Below are positions 30,449 to 40,439 of a DNA stretch of 64,000 bases, one piece after another; the stretch's first letter is position 1; each line of letters opens with the position of its first letter. Under the pieces are notes generated by a model, which saw nothing but the letters and a program-made list of their open reading frames with translations, was not told the DNA's origin and made no database searches. Both the position numbers and the translations under genes were made by a program. This stretch comes from Tumidithrix helvetica (GTDB lineage: Bacteria > Cyanobacteriota > Cyanobacteriia > Pseudanabaenales > Pseudanabaenaceae), in NCBI RefSeq assembly GCF_965232925.1, contig NZ_CBDDRA010000013.1:1-64000 (forward strand), in the 5' to 3' direction.

Positions 30449-33361
30449 TCAGGATAATACGAGAGGTAGGGTGAGAATAAATTTTGTGCCTACACCCATT
30501 GCGCTTTCACAGACAATGGTTCCCTTAAGATTCTGCGTTACAAGATTGTAGATAATATGTAAGCCTAGCCCACTGCCCCCTCTATCTCTAGCGGTAGTGA
30601 AAAACGGCTCAAAAATTTTGGCTAAACTATCGGCTGGAATCCCTTTACCATCATCAGAATAGGTAATCAAGACATTATCCTCTTGCAGAGTCAGATCGAA
30701 ACGCAACTGCCCTACCTTATCAATGCCATGATAGGCATGTGTCAGAGAATTCATCACTAAATTGGTGACAATTTGCGAAAATGCCCCTGGGTAGCTCCGC
30801 ATCACAATTTCAGCATCCCCATGTACGCTAACTTTATGCGGTGTATGTTTGAGTTGAGGTTCCAGACTAATTAGAACCCCTTCGATATATTGTTTGACGG
30901 CAAAGGTACGCTGTTCTAAACTCGCCTGATCGACAGCAACTTGCTTAAAGTTCTGAATCAGTTCCGCAGCACGTTGTAAGTTCGCTAATAGAATTTCACA
31001 ACTACTTTTGGCTTTTTCTAAATAGGCCTGCAAGCTGGATTTCTTGAGTTCGCCGCGATCGAAAGATTCCTTAAACTTCCGGGTAGCATTGTCAAGAATG
31101 GAAGCTGCCATTAAACTACTGCCAACAGGAGTATTCACTTCATGGGCGATGCCTGCTACCATACCCCCCAACGCCGCATTCTTTTCTGACTCTACCAGTT
31201 GCTTTTGAGTATTCTTTAGTTCCTCTAAAGCACTCGCTAACTCGGCATTCTTTTTGTATAAAGCGGCTTCTGCTTGTTTACGATCGCTGATATCGCGAAC
31301 CATAAACAATACTTCGTTTTGACCGCTAACCACGATGCGAACTTCCTCATCTTGCAACTTGCCATTGACAAGGACTTGCTGCTCGTAAATCTGGATTTTT
31401 CCCGTAATCAGGGCTTGATGCATGTGGAAGAGATGGCGATCGCAGATTTCCTCAGGCAGAAATTGCGAAATATGTTTCCCCACAGGATCGAAATCCGAAG
31501 GCAATAGATCGATTGTATTATCAGAATAAATATACCCTAGGTAAATGCCATCGCCCGTGACATTGAACATCAAATCGGGAATTGCTGAAAGAATTGCATG
31601 ACTGCGGGCTTCGCTCTTAGTCAAAGAGATTTCTACAGCTTTGCGCTCGGTAATTTCTTTCTCTAATTCTACAGTGCGCTCTGCAACCTGCTGCTCGAGG
31701 GTGCGATTGTAGTCTTCGCGCAGTTTCTCAGCTTGTTTGCGTTCGGTGATGTTCTGAAAAACCACGATCGCATGGGTAATATTTCCCGCCTCGTCATAAA
31801 TGGGCGTTCCCCGTACTTCCAATGGAATTACTTGGTTTTGGTAACGCAGTTCGATGTTGTCTGTGGCAATGCTTTTCCCTTGTAATGCCTGAGATAGGGG
31901 AGCAATCTCCTCTGGATAAAGTTCTGTAGTGCCAGCCACATAGAACTGATAACTTGCTGGTGCTGGATTGTGGCGATCGAGATCCTGTCCGAATAATAAC
32001 TGTCCCGCTTGGTTGATGTAATCGGGTTCGCCCTGTGGATTGACAATTAAAATCCCTACGGGCATAGCGTCGAGGAATTGCTTGAGCTGGGTTTCGCGAT
32101 CGCGTAAAGAGACAAAAGATTGATGGATGCACTCTGCCATCCTATTGAACGATTGTGCGAGTTCTCCTACTTCGTCTCGACGATGGATATCAACCCTTGT
32201 ATTCTCATCGTTCTCTGCGAGAGATTTGGCAGCAGTATTCAGATCGGCGATCGGCTTCACAATCCAACCAGCAGCGACAATCCCAATGAGAACTGCCACT
32301 GCGATCGCCAATGAGCTAAGTAGAATCGTGGTTTGAGTATTTGCATGAATGCGCTCTAAAAAATCAGATTCGGGAATTACTAGGACAATTAGCCAGTCTA
32401 AATTGCGACCGTCTTTAAAGGGCAATACCTGGACAAATTGGCGCTGGTTGTTCCACACAAAGTCGAGTTGTTGATTTTCGTTGATGCGCTGCAGATCGTT
32501 ACCAAAGCGATCGCGAAGGTAGGTTGCCGTTGAACGGATTGGGAGATTTTGACTTTCCGTTGCTGACAAGCGCTTAAAGTTTGGTTCGCTGCCAATGGTT
32601 GGTGATTCCCCCGTTGAAGTTGCCACCAGCAGACCAGAGCGTTCCATAATAAACGCATGACCAGTCTTGCCCAATTTTAGCGTGGTTAAAAACTGGCTGA
32701 CTTCCTTCGGTAAAAAGAAATCCACGGCACAAACCCCAACCAAGGCAGCATTTTGAGGATGGAAGGCTGGTGTTGCCCCTGTTATGGTTGGTAGTTGCGT
32801 ATTGGTATCTAAATAGATTTCGCTCCAAGTTGTTTTCCCCTCAGCCTTCACCGCTTTATACCAAGGACGAACGCGAGGGTCGTAGGGCTTATCGCTGACT
32901 TTAGTCAATTGGGCGCGGTTACCCGTTACATCTAAGCTGTAGTAGGAACGCAGGAACTTTGTGCTTGGACTCCCCGTAACAAGTCGGAGCGAGCGATCGT
33001 CAGCAAGTTTCCCTACCCCTAGAAAGTCCCCTTGTTCGCTACCACAATAGACATAGCTGATTGCGGGAAACAGTTGCATTTGCTGCCAAAAGAAATTCAC
33101 TCCTTTGGCTTTTAAGAGGTCAATTTCTCCCTTGGCTAGGGCATTGGCATTCAAATCATTAATTCTATGGGGAATGGTGACATAGGTTTTGAGCTTATCG
33201 TCAATGCGGATCGATAGCTCTTCCCGCAGTTGATTAGCAACATCGTTCACAGCTTGCTCGCCATTCTTGAGCGAAAGATAGCTGACGAGTCCGACGACAC
33301 CCACCGTTTGGAGCGTAAACAGAAAGACGAGGACTGTGCGGATGCTAATTTTTTTAAACAT
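30449..33361 (-). CDS. Membrane sensor histidine kinase (dCache - HAMP - PAS - PAS - HisKA - HATPase)
   Basis: The 970-residue protein has an N-terminal membrane helix (8-28) and an extracytoplasmic double-Cache-like region with WYKAVKAEGKTTWSEIYLDT and GVCAVDFFL. A second helix follows near 345-368 and then HAMP (about 370-420, LNTAAKSLAENDE). Two PAS domains follow at about 430-550 and 580-690 and a coiled coil (EQQVAERTVELEKEI) separates them. The phosphorylation site is in GIAHEVNTPVGSSL and the ATPase shows NLVMNSLTHAY, SDDGKGIPADSL and GGSGLGLHIIYNLV. It should detect an outside small molecule and phosphorylate an unlinked regulator. No receiver gene is adjacent. Confidence 0.85.
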   Translation of the reverse strand: MFKKISIRTVLVFLFTLQTVGVVGLVSYLSLKNGEQAVNDVANQLREELSIRIDDKLKTYVTIPHRINDLNANALAKGEIDLLKAKGVNFFWQQMQLFPAISYVYCGSEQGDFLGVGKLADDRSLRLVTGSPSTKFLRSYYSLDVTGNRAQLTKVSDKPYDPRVRPWYKAVKAEGKTTWSEIYLDTNTQLPTITGATPAFHPQNAALVGVCAVDFFLPKEVSQFLTTLKLGKTGHAFIMERSGLLVATSTGESPTIGSEPNFKRLSATESQNLPIRSTATYLRDRFGNDLQRINENQQLDFVWNNQRQFVQVLPFKDGRNLDWLIVLVIPESDFLERIHANTQTTILLSSLAIAVAVLIGIVAAGWIVKPIADLNTAAKSLAENDENTRVDIHRRDEVGELAQSFNRMAECIHQSFVSLRDRETQLKQFLDAMPVGILIVNPQGEPDYINQAGQLLFGQDLDRHNPAPASYQFYVAGTTELYPEEIAPLSQALQGKSIATDNIELRYQNQVIPLEVRGTPIYDEAGNITHAIVVFQNITERKQAEKLREDYNRTLEQQVAERTVELEKEITERKAVEISLTKSEARSHAILSAIPDLMFNVTGDGIYLGYIYSDNTIDLLPSDFDPVGKHISQFLPEEICDRHLFHMHQALITGKIQIYEQQVLVNGKLQDEEVRIVVSGQNEVLFMVRDISDRKQAEAALYKKNAELASALEELKNTQKQLVESEKNAALGGMVAGIAHEVNTPVGSSLMAASILDNATRKFKESFDRGELKKSSLQAYLEKAKSSCEILLANLQRAAELIQNFKQVAVDQASLEQRTFAVKQYIEGVLISLEPQLKHTPHKVSVHGDAEIVMRSYPGAFSQIVTNLVMNSLTHAYHGIDKVGQLRFDLTLQEDNVLITYSDDGKGIPADSLAKIFEPFFTTARDRGGSGLGLHIIYNLVTQNLKGTIVCESAMGVGTKFILTLPLVLS

Positions 33362-33473
33362 ATTCGCGATCGCTCAGTAAAACTTTGCTCTCTCTATAGC
33401 CTAATCAGCCTAATACAAGCAGTTTACATTAAATTTTCAGTTTATAGCGCCATCCTTCATGAATTTTCGTTTG

Positions 33474-33500
33474 CCCGTAGCGCAGGCATCTTGCAGGTAA
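33474..33500. repeat. Family-C dispersed short palindrome
   Basis: CCCGTAGCGCAGGCATCTTG continues into CAGGTAAG. Copies with the same CGCAGGCA core followed by TGCCTGC-like sequence lie at 43297-43324 and 58495-58520. Confidence 0.6.
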
Positions 33501-33516
33501 GATTTTTGAGGTCAAG

Positions 33517-34539
33517 TTAGAGGCGATCGGCGTAAAGCATGGCTCCAATCAAACCGATTCCAGCATGGGTAACGATGTGAATGGGAATATTATCCAATAG
33601 ATAACTGACTCTGCCTTTACGTTTGATCGCTGCTAAGAATTGCGGCTGTTGCAGCAGGGGCAAAATTTTAGGAGCAATGCCACCTGCGATATAGAGCCCA
33701 CCATAGGGAAGGAGTCTTAATGCCATGTTCCCAGCTTCTGAAGCATACAATTTGGTGAATAGAAGCATGGTTTGCTCTGAGATCACATCCTCCTTTGCCA
33801 AGGCGGCGGCAGAGATCGTGGCGGCTGGATCTTGGTCTGATTTACCTAGATCGCAATTGTGAACCAAGTCGCAGATTTGCTCGGACTCCTGTGCAAATTC
33901 ACTATCCCTAAGATATCGATAGATATCAACAATGCCTTTACCCGAAACCACCCGTTCCACGGACACGCGCGAATAACGGGACACCAGATATTTCAATAAA
34001 CCAATTTCGATTTCTGTCTGCGGTGCAAAATCAGCATGACCGCCTTCGGAAGCATAGACCTCGTAGCTGTTCCCATGCCATGTCAAAAATGCTTGTCCCA
34101 AACCCGTACCTGCCCCAAGAATTGCGATTGGTGCTTTGGCGATCGCTTTGCCTTCCTGTAAAGTACATAGATCGGACTTCTGCATTCCCAACACCCCATA
34201 ACCGATCGCGGCGAAATCATTAATTAATTTCACACCCTCAATATTTAGTTCTTCGCTAAGATGCTGGGACTCTAATAACCAGCCCAGATTGGTTAGCTCA
34301 GAAGTACCATCAATCACGGGACCTGCAATGCCAAAACATGCCTTACTCGGTTGAGGCTCATAGCCTAGTTCTTCCTGTGCCTGATGTAAAAAGACCCTTA
34401 CCATTAAGGATAGGTGCTCGTAGGAAGCACTAGGATAACGGGCTTCGAATAAAACTTTAGGGTTCCCTTCTGCTTGTGGCTCGGCTAAACACAATAGGGT
34501 TTTTGTGCCACCTACATCTCCTGCCAGTATGATTCCCAT
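33517..34539 (-). CDS. glk: Glucokinase
   Basis: This 340-residue ATP-dependent kinase makes glucose 6-phosphate, the entry point to glycolysis and the oxidative pentose phosphate route. The phosphate loop GDVGGTKTLLCLAE is at residues 7-20. ACFGIAGPVIDG and LINDFAAIGYGVLG carry the catalytic Asp and substrate contacts, and GAGTGLGQAF and EGGHADFAP give the sugar site. Sequence type is bacterial Glk, not ROK. It follows the XPB-type helicase gene after 51 bp on the same strand and may share a transcript, although there is no functional link. Confidence 0.92.
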   Translation of the reverse strand: MGIILAGDVGGTKTLLCLAEPQAEGNPKVLFEARYPSASYEHLSLMVRVFLHQAQEELGYEPQPSKACFGIAGPVIDGTSELTNLGWLLESQHLSEELNIEGVKLINDFAAIGYGVLGMQKSDLCTLQEGKAIAKAPIAILGAGTGLGQAFLTWHGNSYEVYASEGGHADFAPQTEIEIGLLKYLVSRYSRVSVERVVSGKGIVDIYRYLRDSEFAQESEQICDLVHNCDLGKSDQDPAATISAAALAKEDVISEQTMLLFTKLYASEAGNMALRLLPYGGLYIAGGIAPKILPLLQQPQFLAAIKRKGRVSYLLDNIPIHIVTHAGIGLIGAMLYADRL

Positions 34540-34590
34540 AGAGCGATGAAGTTAAAACTTAGTTTTCTCTAGTCTATACGCACACCATAA

Positions 34591-36342
34591 CTATTTTGGA
34601 TGATTTTTGCCAAGATCGGCGATTCCCTGCGGGATGCATACTGCCGTAATGTGATAGGTGTAACCTTGCTCGGTCAAAAAGAGTTGACGGTGACGGGCAA
34701 ATTCTTCTTCGCAGGTCTGAAGCGTAACGAGGCTATAGAAATGGGCGTGGTGGCGATCGGCTTTTGGTCGCAAAATTCGCCCCAGCCTTTGGGCTTCTTC
34801 TTGGCGAGAACCGTATTTTCCTGATACTTGAATCAACACATCGGCATCAGGTAAATCCACGGCAAAGTTGCCGACCCTCGATAAAATCAGCCCTGCAATT
34901 TGTTTCTGACGAAAGGCTTCATAGAGGCGATCGCGTTCGCTTTGCTTGGTTTTGCCAGTAATTAAGGGCAACTGGGTGAGGTTGGCAATCTCTTCCAATT
35001 GATCGATATATTCACCGATGACCAGAATGCGATGCCCTGCTTCTTTGGTCAGCAAAGTTTGAACGACTTCAAATTTAGAGGGATTTTCCGCAGCAATCCG
35101 AAACTGCATCCTTCGGGGTGCTAGTGCATATTCCATTTGACGCGCTTCCGTCTGTGCGATCCGAATTTCCGTACATTCCGCGATCGCGATGAATCCCTGA
35201 CTCTCTAGCTCTCGCCAAGGCACATCATACCGCTTGGGTCCAATCAGTGCGAACACATCCCCTTCCTTCCCATCCTCGCGAATTAATGTGGCAGTCAGTC
35301 CTAGCCTTCGCCTTGCTTGTAATTCCGCCGTGATCCGAAATACGGGTGCGGGCAACAGATGAACTTCATCATAGATAATCAAGCCCCAAGCCTGAGCGTT
35401 AAACAACTCAAAGTGAGGGAAGTCGCCATCTTTTTGAGAACGATAGGTCAACATTTGATAGGTCGAGAGCGTTACGGGTGCGGTTTGTTTGGACTCGCTA
35501 CTGTACTCCGCGATCGCGTCTTCAGGCAGATCGGTCTTATCGAGCAATTCTCTTCGCCACTGATGCACAGAGGTAAGGCTGCTTGTGAGAATTAGGGTGT
35601 TTTGCTGCACGAGACTGATGGCAATCATGCCGACAATGGTTTTCCCTGCACCACAGGGGAGCACAATTACGCCACTCCCTCCGCGAACGCGGCCCGACTG
35701 ATAAAAAGCCTCTGCTGCTTCTTTTTGATAGGTGCGCAGGGTGAAAGCCTGACCAGATTGGGTTTGCGGTCGCAGGGCGATCGCTAAAGCGTCCCCTGCA
35801 ATGTAGCCAGCCATGTCTTCGGCGGGATAGCCCACGGCAACCAGTGCCTGCTTAATCAAACCGCGATCGGCAGGGTCAATTTGGAATCGCAGCGGATCGA
35901 GCCGAACTCCTAAAAATGCCTTAACGCGATCGTCTCTGACTAATAACTCGGTGAGGGGTAAGTTGGCAACGCGCAATTGCAGGGAGGGGATTTGGGATAA
36001 AGACTCTAGTTCTGTAGATTCTGTAGTTTCTAGCCGCTCGATCGCAGTCAGCCCGTAACGCTCACCTAAAATCTGGATTTCTTGCAGAACCGCTTCAGGG
36101 GCAGGATATTTGGCATAGGTTTGCAGTGCCGCAAGCATTTCCGCGATCGCCATACCTGTCGCACGAGCATTCCAAATGCTTAGAGGTGTAATCTGATAGG
36201 TATGAATGTGCTCAGGACTTTTGATCAGTTCCGCAAAGGGTGCGATCGCGGCTCTAGCTTTCTCAGCAGTTGGTGCGTGAACTTCTAATAAAATGGAGCG
36301 ATCGCTCTGCACGATCAAAGCATTCTCAGCAATATAGGTCAT
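34591..36342 (-). CDS. XPB-type DNA repair helicase
   Basis: This is a 583-residue superfamily 2 helicase related to XPB/Ssl2, which opens DNA 3' to 5' during repair or transcription. An N-terminal region (1-180) precedes the motor. Motif I is GSGVIVLPCGAGKTIVGMIA near 220-240; motif II is IIYDEVHLLP, a DEVH box. Motif III is GLTATLIRED, and the C-terminal RecA lobe has ILVIGEYIDQLEEIA and QEEAQRLGRILRP (motif VI, QRLGR). Bacterial XPB genes commonly sit beside a second gene for an XPB N-terminal-like protein. Here that partner lies 2 kb upstream, separated by the Septu-like pair. Confidence 0.88.
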   Translation of the reverse strand: MTYIAENALIVQSDRSILLEVHAPTAEKARAAIAPFAELIKSPEHIHTYQITPLSIWNARATGMAIAEMLAALQTYAKYPAPEAVLQEIQILGERYGLTAIERLETTESTELESLSQIPSLQLRVANLPLTELLVRDDRVKAFLGVRLDPLRFQIDPADRGLIKQALVAVGYPAEDMAGYIAGDALAIALRPQTQSGQAFTLRTYQKEAAEAFYQSGRVRGGSGVIVLPCGAGKTIVGMIAISLVQQNTLILTSSLTSVHQWRRELLDKTDLPEDAIAEYSSESKQTAPVTLSTYQMLTYRSQKDGDFPHFELFNAQAWGLIIYDEVHLLPAPVFRITAELQARRRLGLTATLIREDGKEGDVFALIGPKRYDVPWRELESQGFIAIAECTEIRIAQTEARQMEYALAPRRMQFRIAAENPSKFEVVQTLLTKEAGHRILVIGEYIDQLEEIANLTQLPLITGKTKQSERDRLYEAFRQKQIAGLILSRVGNFAVDLPDADVLIQVSGKYGSRQEEAQRLGRILRPKADRHHAHFYSLVTLQTCEEEFARHRQLFLTEQGYTYHITAVCIPQGIADLGKNHPK

Positions 36343-36405
36343 ATGCTCAAAACCAACTCATAAGGCAGCTAAAATATTATGTTACTACCCCCACAAGGTT
36401 AATCT

Positions 36406-37734
36406 ATGCGCATAGAAGAACTACATATCCAAAACTTTAGAGGCTTCAAAGAACTCACTTTAAAGTTTCCGCCCAACTTGGCTGTCTTAATTGGCGTAAA
36501 TGGCTCGGGGAAGTCAAGCGTTTTAGATTGTATCGCTTTGTTCTTATCAATATTAGCTTCAGCGGGTCAAATTCCTGACAGTCCGCCACAAAGTATCACT
36601 GTGCATGATATTACTAATGGATTTGAAGAAACTCATAATCAACTTATTGTTTTATTGGAAAACTCACGGAATCTTGATTTATCGCTTACTCAAAATAGAG
36701 AAATGGCTCATCGTTTGTATTATGGGGAAGAATTTAAGTCCACATTGTTTTATGGTCATGTCTATGGCGAAGGTAGTAATGTAGTTAATGCCACTAAAGA
36801 ATTCTATGAATATATACAAAATAAGTTGCGTCAAGATTCCTATGCAAACATACCTCTAGTCACCTACTATTCAAGCGATCGTAAAGCAGTTGAATTTCCT
36901 CTAAAAAGCTACAGAAAACATGAGTCTAATCAGCTATCTGCTTACATTAAATCAGTTGACAAAAAAGTTGATTTCGCTGATTTCTTTATTTGGTTTAGAA
37001 ATGAGGAAGATTTAGAAAATGAAATTAGGCTAGACAACGATCCTGCCTACGTAAACAAGCATTTACAAGCTGTCCGAGAAGCTATTCCTTCCCTAATGCC
37101 AGAATTCTCTAATCTGAAAGTGAGACGTTCTCCTCTACGGATGATTGTTAGTAAGCAGGAGCAGGAACTAGTTATTGATCAGCTTTCAGATGGCGAAAAA
37201 AACTTGCTGGCAATGGTTGGTGATTTAGCGAGAAGATTAGCGATCGCAAATCCTAGCTTAGAGAATCCTTTACAGGGTAGTGGTATCGTCTTGATTGATG
37301 AAATAGAATTGCACTTACATCCTCAGTGGCAGAGGAGAATTATACCTGCGCTTACTCAAACATTCCCTAATTTACAATTCATCGTTACTACGCACTCGCC
37401 GCAAGTTCTTAGTAATGTAAGGAAAGAGAATGTGTTTATTCTGGAAGACTTTAAGCTTGTAGAGAATACACCCTATACATACGGCAGAGATAGTAATTCA
37501 ATCTTATTTGAGTTAATGAATGTCAAAAAGCGACCTGATGAATCGCAAAAACAGATAGATAAATGTTTCTATTTAATCGATGAAGGACGTATAGAAGAAG
37601 CAAAGAAAGAATTGCAGAAACTGTCCGATCTGCTGGGGGAACATGATTCGGAAGTAGTAGAAGCGAATGCTCTTATAAGCTTTCTAACGGATGGTGATGA
37701 GGCAAATAGTAATGAAGCATATCTTGAAGAATAA
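36406..37734 (+). CDS. ptuA: Septu-like anti-phage ATPase PtuA
   Basis: The 442-residue ABC-type ATPase has the SMC/RecF head pattern typical of AAA_21 proteins: MRIEELHIQNFRGFKEL, Walker A GVNGSGKSS (30-38), signature LSDGEKNLL, Walker B VLIDEIELHLHP and the switch TTHSPQV. The overlapping downstream gene encodes a TIGR02646-type HNH protein; an ATPase plus that HNH protein makes the Septu type I defence system. In known systems PtuA forms a complex that is thought to hold PtuB inactive until infection. No reverse transcriptase is nearby, so this is not the retron-linked form. HIP1 sites are sparser than in neighbouring genes, consistent with horizontal arrival. Confidence 0.8.
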   Translation: MRIEELHIQNFRGFKELTLKFPPNLAVLIGVNGSGKSSVLDCIALFLSILASAGQIPDSPPQSITVHDITNGFEETHNQLIVLLENSRNLDLSLTQNREMAHRLYYGEEFKSTLFYGHVYGEGSNVVNATKEFYEYIQNKLRQDSYANIPLVTYYSSDRKAVEFPLKSYRKHESNQLSAYIKSVDKKVDFADFFIWFRNEEDLENEIRLDNDPAYVNKHLQAVREAIPSLMPEFSNLKVRRSPLRMIVSKQEQELVIDQLSDGEKNLLAMVGDLARRLAIANPSLENPLQGSGIVLIDEIELHLHPQWQRRIIPALTQTFPNLQFIVTTHSPQVLSNVRKENVFILEDFKLVENTPYTYGRDSNSILFELMNVKKRPDESQKQIDKCFYLIDEGRIEEAKKELQKLSDLLGEHDSEVVEANALISFLTDGDEANSNEAYLEE

Positions 37735-38374
37735 AACGGAACCATCATCGTTAATTGAATATCGCTCCACTCCTAATGCAACTTATTCTGGCTATCATGT
37801 AGGCAGCGATTTGAGGCAGTCACTGCTTAAAGAACAAGGGTATATTTGCTGCTACTGTATGCAGGGGATTACAGAGGCAAATATGAAAGTTGAGCACTTT
37901 AAGCCACAAAAGACTCATCCACATCTTCAATTAAACTATTCAAACATGCTGGGTGCTTGTAAGGGTCTTGGTATAAAAGGGTCACAACACTGTGATACGA
38001 GTAAAGGGAACCACGAGATTAGCCTAGATCCAACAAACTTCATGAGGAACTGCGAGAAAATCCTTAAATATTCAAGCAATGGTAGAATCTATGCTGGCGA
38101 TTCGATTATTGATAATAATCCAGTAATCGATCGTGATTTGTGTAAGATCCTCAACCTCAATCTACAGAGCCTCTGTGATGAAAGACGGGCAATACTTAAA
38201 GCTCTTCAAAAAGGGCTAGAAATTAAATCGCCAAGCAAAAGTGCAACTATTCCTCTTTTAAAGCAAAAACTCAAGGAATGGAGTAGCAAAGATAGTCAGG
38301 GTAGATACAGAGCTTATTGCCAAGTTGCTATTTTTTATCTTCAAAAGCGGATTAATCAGTTACAACAACCATAG
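37712..38374 (+). CDS. ptuB: Septu-like HNH endonuclease PtuB (TIGR02646-type)
   Basis: The 220-residue nuclease has the HNH pattern seen in TIGR02646 proteins: GYICCYCMQGITEANMKVEH, with two Cys and the catalytic His, then FKPQ and further on GSQHCDTSKGN, supplying the remaining metal-binding pair and Asn. It should cleave DNA or tRNA on release by PtuA; which one is not visible in sequence. The ATG at 37712 was chosen because GAGG stands ten bases upstream; an in-frame ATG at 37691 would extend it by seven residues. It overlaps the ptuA stop by 23 bases, so the two are translated together. It converges with the XPB partner gene, one base away. Confidence 0.82.
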   Translation: MKHILKNKTEPSSLIEYRSTPNATYSGYHVGSDLRQSLLKEQGYICCYCMQGITEANMKVEHFKPQKTHPHLQLNYSNMLGACKGLGIKGSQHCDTSKGNHEISLDPTNFMRNCEKILKYSSNGRIYAGDSIIDNNPVIDRDLCKILNLNLQSLCDERRAILKALQKGLEIKSPSKSATIPLLKQKLKEWSSKDSQGRYRAYCQVAIFYLQKRINQLQQP

Positions 38375-38375
38375 A

Positions 38376-40235
38376 CTAATTTCTTGTCATGGGGATGACG
38401 TAACCCATTTGGCGCAGGGCGCTACGAAATTTAGTTTCGTTTTCAGAGAGAACGACCAAGTAGCGATCGCCTGCTAACTGACAGAACTTCTTCGTGCGGG
38501 AATCATTGGCAATCAGTACTGCCAAATTCGCTTGATTGCATTCGATCAGTTTAGCTGTTCCCAGATCTCGCAGACTATTTGTGCGCTCTTTAGCATCTGA
38601 GAAAAATTGCGCTGCGGTCTGAGGTAGCGCTGTGCTGCTCTTTGCCGTCAAAAAATCTAGCAACTCATCAATCGAATGTCCACTCTCTTGGGCTGTAAAG
38701 AGTTTTTGGCGATCGAGTCGCCAGACAACATCCGAGACTTTCTCTGTATAAAGGTCGAGAACGAGCGTATCCACGGATGTCAAATCCTCACCGCTTGCCA
38801 CGATCTCTAAATTAGGTAGCACCTGCAAAACAGGACGTGAGGGAATCGCAGAAGGAACGTACTCCTTTTGCAGATCCAAGCAATAAGCACCTAAAGAATT
38901 GAGACGGAAGTACATTAAGCCATCATAGCGACTGAGAAAGGTGAAATCCTCTGCTCCCCAAAGAGAGCTAAAGCCTTGCTCTGCTTGCCCAGGATCGATA
39001 TATGCCACATCAATGATGCCCAGCGTTGCGGCATACTCAAACAACAAGCAACGCATATAACGTTCTTGCAAGATTTTCCAATCAGCAGAACCGTATAAAT
39101 TGCCATAACCCGATTCGCTAATGTAGAGATGTTCAGCCGATCGCGTAACCTCAAATTTGCGGTTAGTTGCCAGCATATAGCGAGAAAACTCATCAAAAGC
39201 AATCCACATTCCCACTGGAAATTCTGTCAATACCGTATTAATCACAGCCCTTCTGCCTGCTACAGCGGTCATACTTCGCGCCCCTTTGCCCGTTTGACCT
39301 TTGATATGATCGATGCGACGAAATTCATCGAGCAATGTTGTTTTGAGCCAGCGTTTCCAAATCGTTTGGATGGTCTTGGCGGGAGGGTCTTGTAATGCCT
39401 TTAGTCCCGCTTTTGAGAGAACTAACTTCTTATTGGAGATCTCAACTAGGTTAGCTGCCTGTACGAGCATTGCCCAAGCAAAAGCTTTAATTGCACCGAT
39501 TTCCTCGAAATAGCTCTTGGCATCAGCACGCTGTTTGCGCTGTTCGTCGTCATAAAAGTCTTTGTTTTGGAGTATTACCCCGATCGCTTTGATCGACGCC
39601 GCACCTGGCAGGGAAGTTTTATCGCTAACACTAATTTTCCCAGATTGAATCAATCGTAAGATGCCGCCCAAATCGTGAAGGGCTGAGCGTTCCATTTCGC
39701 ATACGGTTAATGGAGCCTCTTTGATAATTATTTTTCGCCCTTCCCTCACATTATGGTAACGCGGTTCATGCCGAAGCATGACCGTTTCAGGCAGACTATC
39801 TCCTGCTTGTTTCATGACCGTCGGTTTGGGCTTGGGTGCAATCTTGAGCAGAGCCAGCTTAAGATCGGGTGGCATCTCATCCTGGTAAAAAAATAGACTC
39901 AATAAGGAAGGTTCGCGATTCCATCCGTAAGTGCTGCTACTACCCCAATTAGGGGCTTCCCCATACTTGGCGACAAAAGCATCATCTTGATAGAAAGGAC
40001 TGGAGGAATGGACGACCTCAGCGATCGCTGCCTGTTGAAGCGTATCGAGTTGCGACCAAAGATCTTGCAACTTTTTACCCTGCATGGACTCACAAACCAA
40101 AGCGATCAGATCGGCTTTGCGAGTTGGCTTGGTTCCCGTATTTAAAAGTGCCACAAGTTTTTTTATGTAATCGGCACTCTCTCGCTCTAAGGCTTGGACG
40201 AGACTTGTGAGGGGCGCTTCTTGGTGACGCGGCAT
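38376..40235 (-). CDS. XPB/Ssl2 N-terminal-like helicase-associated protein
   Basis: The 619-residue protein resembles the helicase-associated proteins that accompany bacterial XPB and carry an XPB N-terminal/helicase-C-like domain. Patterns include an opening TPTRKADLIALVCESMQGKK near 37-55 and a C-terminal block starting VLQVLPNLEIVASGED, which is the XPB N-terminal-like fold. The last 60 residues contain NLAVLIANDSRTKKFCQLAG. No Walker motifs are present, so it is not itself a motor. The link to the XPB-type helicase at 34591-36342 is by family and orientation; the Septu-like pair, on the opposite strand, lies between them. Confidence 0.7.
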   Translation of the reverse strand: MPRHQEAPLTSLVQALERESADYIKKLVALLNTGTKPTRKADLIALVCESMQGKKLQDLWSQLDTLQQAAIAEVVHSSSPFYQDDAFVAKYGEAPNWGSSSTYGWNREPSLLSLFFYQDEMPPDLKLALLKIAPKPKPTVMKQAGDSLPETVMLRHEPRYHNVREGRKIIIKEAPLTVCEMERSALHDLGGILRLIQSGKISVSDKTSLPGAASIKAIGVILQNKDFYDDEQRKQRADAKSYFEEIGAIKAFAWAMLVQAANLVEISNKKLVLSKAGLKALQDPPAKTIQTIWKRWLKTTLLDEFRRIDHIKGQTGKGARSMTAVAGRRAVINTVLTEFPVGMWIAFDEFSRYMLATNRKFEVTRSAEHLYISESGYGNLYGSADWKILQERYMRCLLFEYAATLGIIDVAYIDPGQAEQGFSSLWGAEDFTFLSRYDGLMYFRLNSLGAYCLDLQKEYVPSAIPSRPVLQVLPNLEIVASGEDLTSVDTLVLDLYTEKVSDVVWRLDRQKLFTAQESGHSIDELLDFLTAKSSTALPQTAAQFFSDAKERTNSLRDLGTAKLIECNQANLAVLIANDSRTKKFCQLAGDRYLVVLSENETKFRSALRQMGYVIPMTRN

Positions 40236-40439
40236 GGCAAAGCTACAAAGACAGTTTTTTGTTTAGCCTAACATTTGCGTGGTGGGATTTGAGATGCATC
40301 ATATTTTCCCAGAAGCGATCGCAGTTTAACTAGAATGCCAATAAAATAGCAACGGGCTGATAAGAAAGTAGGAATAAAGTGTATTGTTGATGCACTTAAC
40401 AGCGATTCAACTATGTATGTATTTTGGGGCTAGAAAATC

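Noticed and set aside
36406..38374. Retron with PtuAB effector
   Set aside because: No reverse transcriptase or msr-msd-like repeat was seen on either side.
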